Source of the DNA: an uncultured Clostridia bacterium
GTDB lineage: Bacteria > Bacillota_A > Clostridia > Christensenellales > Aristaeellaceae
Reading direction: 5' to 3'
DNA: 11,011 nt
Assembly (NCBI GenBank): GCA_934645275.1
Contig: CAKUDW010000045.1
Span: forward strand, 1 to 11,011
The notes beneath the pieces are model-generated. The model was not told the origin of the DNA. It saw only the letters and a program-made list of their open reading frames with translations, and did not search any database. Below are positions 8,692 to 11,011 of the stretch, one piece after another (the stretch's first letter is position 1; each line of letters begins with the position of its first letter). Made by a program: the position numbers and the translations under genes.

Positions 8692-8697
8692 CCTCCT
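8692..8697 (-). promoter_or_regulatory. Ribosome binding site of coaBC
   Basis: Minus-strand AGGAGG in a purine-rich stretch, 11 bases before the ATG at 8680. It supports that start over the TTG at 8719. Confidence 0.75.
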
Positions 8698-8706
8698 TCT
8701 CCTCTT

Positions 8707-8742
8707 TCAAGCACAACAAGCGAAAACCGTCTCCTGCTGCAT
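8707..8742 (-). CDS. Putative 11-residue leader ORF upstream of coaBC
   Basis: ATG to TGA encoding MQQETVFACCA, with two adjacent TGT cysteine codons (8713-8718) near its end. It stops 9 bases before the coaBC ribosome binding site. The nearest Shine-Dalgarno-like GGAG is 14 bases upstream of its ATG, so translation initiation would be weak. The DNA of its middle codons forms one arm of the 9-base inverted repeat. It may be chance: short ORFs are common, and this one lacks a good initiation site. Confidence 0.15.
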   Translation of the reverse strand: MQQETVFACCA

Positions 8743-8822
8743 TTTAAGGGGATAATCTCCGTGCAGAAGGGCGGGTTTTCGCGTTGAATGCCCTGAACTA
8801 TATCGCTTTTTTTAATTCCCGA

Positions 8823-9041
8823 TCAGTTTTCTTCACCGTCGGCCGCTTCATCGCGCGAATAGGAAATCAACCCGCGGTTAATTTCCTCGATGGCAATGGA
8901 CAGCGGATTGGAATCCTTGGTATCGATCAGCGGCAGGCTGCCGCCGATCAATTCGCGAGCGCGCTTAGACGCTTCCACGGCCAGTGTGTAACAGCAATCG
9001 ACTTTCTTGAGCAGTTCGCCAATGGGCGGTTCAGTCATCAT
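8823..9041 (-). CDS. rpoZ: DNA-directed RNA polymerase omega subunit
   Basis: A 72-residue omega subunit, which helps fold and assemble the beta' subunit of RNA polymerase. It is recognised by the N-terminal GELLKKVDCCYTLAVEASKR region (family pattern Y-T/S-L-V-x-x-A-[SA]-K-R-A-R), the PLSIAIEEI core (about 47-55) and G-L-I-S-Y near the end, followed by an acidic tail. The residue before Y18 is Cys (C17), where Arg or Lys is common. The first of two adjacent ATGs is preferred because AGGAGG lies 10 bases upstream of it. It directly follows gmk, a conserved pairing in many bacteria. Confidence 0.95.
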   Translation of the reverse strand: MMTEPPIGELLKKVDCCYTLAVEASKRARELIGGSLPLIDTKDSNPLSIAIEEINRGLISYSRDEAADGEEN

Positions 9042-9087
9042 AAAACTTCATCCTCCTCACAACAGGTTCATGGTTGTTAATGCGAAA

Positions 9088-9726
9088 TCAGGCCTTGAGT
9101 TCAGCAGAGAGCTTATCCAGGAAATCCTCCTGTCGTGCGCGCTCGAGACGCTTGGCAGTAATGATGGCATACACATCTTCCACCGCGATGTCCTGCGCGT
9201 TGGGCACGTCGTCCCAGTCCTGATGTACGATCACATACTGATATTGATAGGCGGTGGCCACCTCGCCGGCTACGTTATTCAGCCGCACGCGAATGGATTC
9301 CTCGGATTCGGTGCCGCGGTCGCGCAGACGCTTTTCGAGATTCTTGCGGCTGGGCGGACACACGAAGATGCCCACGGCGCTCGAATCGTGCTCAAGCACT
9401 TGCTTGCAGCCCTGCACGTCGATTTCCAGAACCAGATCATGCCCCTGATCCAGCTGCTCGGCCACGACGCTCTTGAGCGTGCCGTAACGGTTCTGATGCA
9501 CGTGCGCCCACTCGTAGAAGGCGTTCTGCGCCACCAACTCGTCGAAGCGTTCATCGCTGACAAAGTGATAGTGCACGCCGTTGATTTCGCCGGGGCGCGG
9601 CGCGCGCGTGGTGCAGGAAACGGAGAGCTGCACATCGGGGTGCTTGGAGAGCAGATTCTTCACAATAGCGGACTTGCCCGCGCCTGCCGGGCCGGAAATC
9701 ACAAACAACATGCCGCGCTTGGCCAT
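9088..9726 (-). CDS. gmk: Guanylate kinase
   Basis: A 212-residue cytosolic kinase (ATP + GMP to ADP + GDP) needed for GTP and dGTP supply and for recycling cyclic-di-GMP-derived GMP. Motifs: P-loop GPAGAGKS (12-19), GMP-binding SVSCTTRAPRPGE (35-47) with the following NGVHYHF, FYEWAHVHQNRYGT (70-83), EIDVQG (101-106) and lid RDRGTESEESIRVRL (135-149). Length and order are typical. The ATG at 9726 is preceded by AGAAGGAAGAGGG. The frame stays open upstream to 9870, but that part is Arg/Ser-rich translation of the spacer and the yicC end and has no guanylate kinase features. Confidence 0.97.
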   Translation of the reverse strand: MAKRGMLFVISGPAGAGKSAIVKNLLSKHPDVQLSVSCTTRAPRPGEINGVHYHFVSDERFDELVAQNAFYEWAHVHQNRYGTLKSVVAEQLDQGHDLVLEIDVQGCKQVLEHDSSAVGIFVCPPSRKNLEKRLRDRGTESEESIRVRLNNVAGEVATAYQYQYVIVHQDWDDVPNAQDIAVEDVYAIITAKRLERARQEDFLDKLSAELKA

Positions 9727-9735
9727 ATACAATAT

Positions 9736-9778
9736 CCCTCTTCCTTCTAGGCGCACTCTGGAGCGACTCGCTCCGCCT
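9736..9778 (-). promoter_or_regulatory. Stem-loop directly abutting the gmk ribosome binding site
   Basis: In the 106-base yicC-gmk spacer, the minus strand folds as an inner 6-base-pair stem GGAGCG/CGCTCC (9769-9774 with 9760-9765, loop AGT) and an outer 4-base-pair stem AGGC/GCCT (9775-9778 with 9749-9752), separated by a one-sided 7-base bulge. The last paired base touches the purine-rich ribosome binding site (9736-9748). There is no U-run, so it is not a terminator. It could protect the 5' end after processing or tune ribosome access; the role is inferred. Confidence 0.35.
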
Positions 9779-9832
9779 TCGCGCCCGCTTTTGTATCTCA
9801 CCGCGCCGCCACAGCTTCGCGCTGGAAAAGAT

Positions 9833-10702
9833 TCATTCGATGTTCTGCAGCTGCTCGCGCAGCTTTTCAATCTCCGCCTTCATGCTGATGACCAGCTGGG
9901 TAATCGGCACATCCTGCGATTTGGAGGAGATGGTGTTTACTTCCCGGTTGAGTTCCTGAACCAGAAAATCAATTCTGCGGCCCACAGGCTCCGGCTTTTC
10001 CAGGCATTCGCGCAGCTGTGCGATGTGCGCATGCAGCCGCACGGTTTCCTCGGCAATGGCGCTGCGATCGGCCATTACGGCCACCTCGGTCAACAACCGC
10101 GCCTCATCCACATTCTGCCCCACCATTTCCTCAATGGCAGCGCGCAGCCGCGCCTTATAGGCTTCGACGGTTTCAGGATAGCGCGCCTCGACGGCCCGCG
10201 TCATTTCTTCAATGTGATCCACGCGCGAAGCCAAATCGCGCTTCATTTCCCCGCCCTCGCGCGCCCGCATGGCGCACAGGCCGTCCAGCGCATCCGTCAG
10301 TGCCATGGCCAACAACTGCTTAAGCGCGTCCTGATCTTCATCGGCCTCGGTCACGGTCAGCACGTCTGGCATGCGCGCGACGCTCATCAGCGAGCGATCG
10401 TCTCGCAGGCCGGCAGCGGCCAGCTGTTCCAGTGCCGCGGCGTAAGCGTCAAAAAGCGCCCGATCTGCGCTGACACACCTGGAATCGCTGCGCAGGTTGC
10501 GATAGGTGAAAAACACGTCCACGTGGCCCCGGGCAAGGCGAGCAGAGATAATCTTGCGCGCATCGTCTTCCAAAAACATCAGGTTCCGGGGCATCCGAAA
10601 CGCGATGTCCAGAAAGCGATGATTCACGCTCTTCATTTCTATGGTGAGCTGCCGGCCGTCCAGCTCGGCGGCTGCGCGGCCGTAGCCGGTCATACTCAGC
10701 AT
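9833..10702 (-). CDS. yicC: YicC/YloC-family endoribonuclease
   Basis: A 289-residue member of the YicC/YloC family. E. coli YicC and B. subtilis YloC are endoribonucleases, and the E. coli protein acts on the small RNA RyhB. Family marks are clear: SMTGYGRA (3-10), MKSVNHRFLD (23-32), EMKRDL (152-157), ADRSAIAEETVRLHAH (211-226) and the C-terminal signature DFLVQELNREVNTISSKS (245-262; most relatives read IGSKS or LGSKS). Much of residues 120-240 is charged and predicted helical. No membrane segment is visible. The ATG at 10702 has GGAGG 11 bases upstream. It is the first gene after a strong predicted promoter and leads the gmk-rpoZ-coaBC run, as in Bacillus. The target RNAs cannot be told from the sequence. 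Confidence 0.95.
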   Translation of the reverse strand: MLSMTGYGRAAAELDGRQLTIEMKSVNHRFLDIAFRMPRNLMFLEDDARKIISARLARGHVDVFFTYRNLRSDSRCVSADRALFDAYAAALEQLAAAGLRDDRSLMSVARMPDVLTVTEADEDQDALKQLLAMALTDALDGLCAMRAREGGEMKRDLASRVDHIEEMTRAVEARYPETVEAYKARLRAAIEEMVGQNVDEARLLTEVAVMADRSAIAEETVRLHAHIAQLRECLEKPEPVGRRIDFLVQELNREVNTISSKSQDVPITQLVISMKAEIEKLREQLQNIE

Positions 10703-10734
10703 AAGCTATAATGCCTCCACGATAATATCCTAGC

Positions 10735-10777
10735 ATGTATTATAGCATACATCCGCGACGTTTTGCACCTCTTGCAA
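10735..10777. repeat. Two short palindromes over the yicC promoter
   Basis: ATGTAT-6 bases-ATACAT (10735-10752, perfect 6-base arms) spans the -10 element. TTGCA-5 bases-TGCAA (10763-10777) covers the -35 region. Such placement is typical of repressor operators, but the arms are short and no regulator gene is nearby. Confidence 0.3.
10739..10747 (-). promoter_or_regulatory. Predicted sigma-A extended -10 promoter for the yicC operon
   Basis: The minus strand reads TGCTATAAT: a perfect TATAAT with the extended -10 TG one base before it. The best -35 candidates (TGCAAA at 17 or GTGCAA at 18 bases) are weak, as is common when an extended -10 is present. Transcription would start roughly 6-7 bases downstream, giving a leader of about 30 bases before the yicC ATG. 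The site is AT-rich within a GC-rich window. Confidence 0.75.
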
Positions 10778-10782
10778 GAAAT

Positions 10783-11011
<229 letters not shown>

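Larger units (their letters stand above)
8681..8822 (-). promoter_or_regulatory. rpoZ-coaBC spacer with inverted repeat; possible leader or weak internal promoter
   Basis: These 142 bases are unusually long for this operon. On the minus strand they hold, in order: an A-rich stretch and TATAGT that could be a weak -10 (the best -35 match, CTGATC at 18 bases, is poor); a perfect 9-base inverted repeat GCGAAAACC / GGTTTTCGC (arms 8774-8782 and 8720-8728, loop 45 bases); an 11-codon ORF inside and past the second arm; and the coaBC ribosome binding site. CCCTTCT next to the first arm could also pair through six bases with AGAAGG at the ribosome binding site. There is no U-run after the repeat, so it is not a standard terminator. 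A regulatory role is inference only. Confidence 0.35.

Noticed and set aside
7496..8755. 419-codon open frame on the plus strand, covering all of coaBC in antisense
   Set aside because: Same composition artefact; the product has no family features and coaBC on the other strand is complete.
8768..8813. Plus-strand hairpin AGGGC/GCCCT followed by seven T residues, as a terminator
   Set aside because: The stem is only 5 base pairs with a 17-base loop and 12 bases before the T-run, and no plus-strand gene precedes it.
9727..9870. Upstream in-frame extension of gmk by 48 codons
   Set aside because: It overlaps the yicC end and crosses the stem-loop, looks unlike guanylate kinase, and the ATG at 9726 has a good ribosome binding site.
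9581..10711. 376-codon plus-strand frame antisense to gmk and yicC
   Set aside because: Composition shadow; it crosses the spacer and opposes two complete genes.
10763..10777. TTGCA/TGCAA hairpin as ligA terminator
   Set aside because: A 5-base-pair AT/GC-mixed stem with no U-run; it lies in the promoter region and is better described as a palindrome.

Overview
The window is a dense run of core housekeeping genes, all read from the minus strand. The organism is very probably a GC-rich member of the Bacillota (Clostridia-like). The evidence is the gene order ligA / yicC-gmk-rpoZ-coaBC-priA-def-fmt-rsmB-rlmN-stp-pknB, which closely follows the yloC-gmk-rpoZ-coaBC-priA-def-fmt-rsmB-rlmN-prpC-prkC cluster of Bacillus and clostridia, together with strong AGGAGG-type ribosome binding sites and PASTA-kinase/PP2C-type signalling genes. 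The species cannot be named from the sequence. The strong GC bias and GC-rich third codon positions open many long antisense frames, which I treat as shadows.

In the direction of transcription (right to left): the right edge holds the last 75 codons of ligA (BRCT domain of NAD+-dependent DNA ligase). An 80-base spacer follows with a convincing promoter (perfect extended -10, TGCTATAAT on the minus strand) and a palindrome across the -10. Then come yicC (endoribonuclease family), a 106-base spacer with a stem-loop abutting the gmk ribosome binding site, gmk (guanylate kinase), rpoZ (omega), and a 142-base spacer with an inverted repeat and a tiny Cys-Cys-containing ORF. After that are coaBC, priA, def, fmt, rsmB, rlmN, stp and the first 138 codons of pknB, which runs off the left edge.

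From coaBC to pknB the genes are packed tightly. Four junctions overlap by 1 or 4 bases (coaBC/priA and stp/pknB as ATGA; def/fmt and rsmB/rlmN as TAATG), and the others are 32-42 bases apart. No rho-independent terminator is visible in the window, so transcription from the yicC promoter could run through the whole set. The genes cover nucleotide and coenzyme supply (gmk, coaBC), transcription (rpoZ), replication restart (priA), translation initiation and nascent-chain processing (fmt, def), rRNA methylation (rsmB, rlmN) and Ser/Thr phosphosignalling (stp, pknB).

I see no mobile element, CRISPR array, RNA gene or defence/accessory system, and nothing that looks like a new system. The points worth a second look are modest: the missing remA between yicC and gmk, the leader before coaBC, a 70-residue basic low-complexity tail on RsmB, a substitution in the CoaC flap, and the operator-like palindrome at the yicC promoter.
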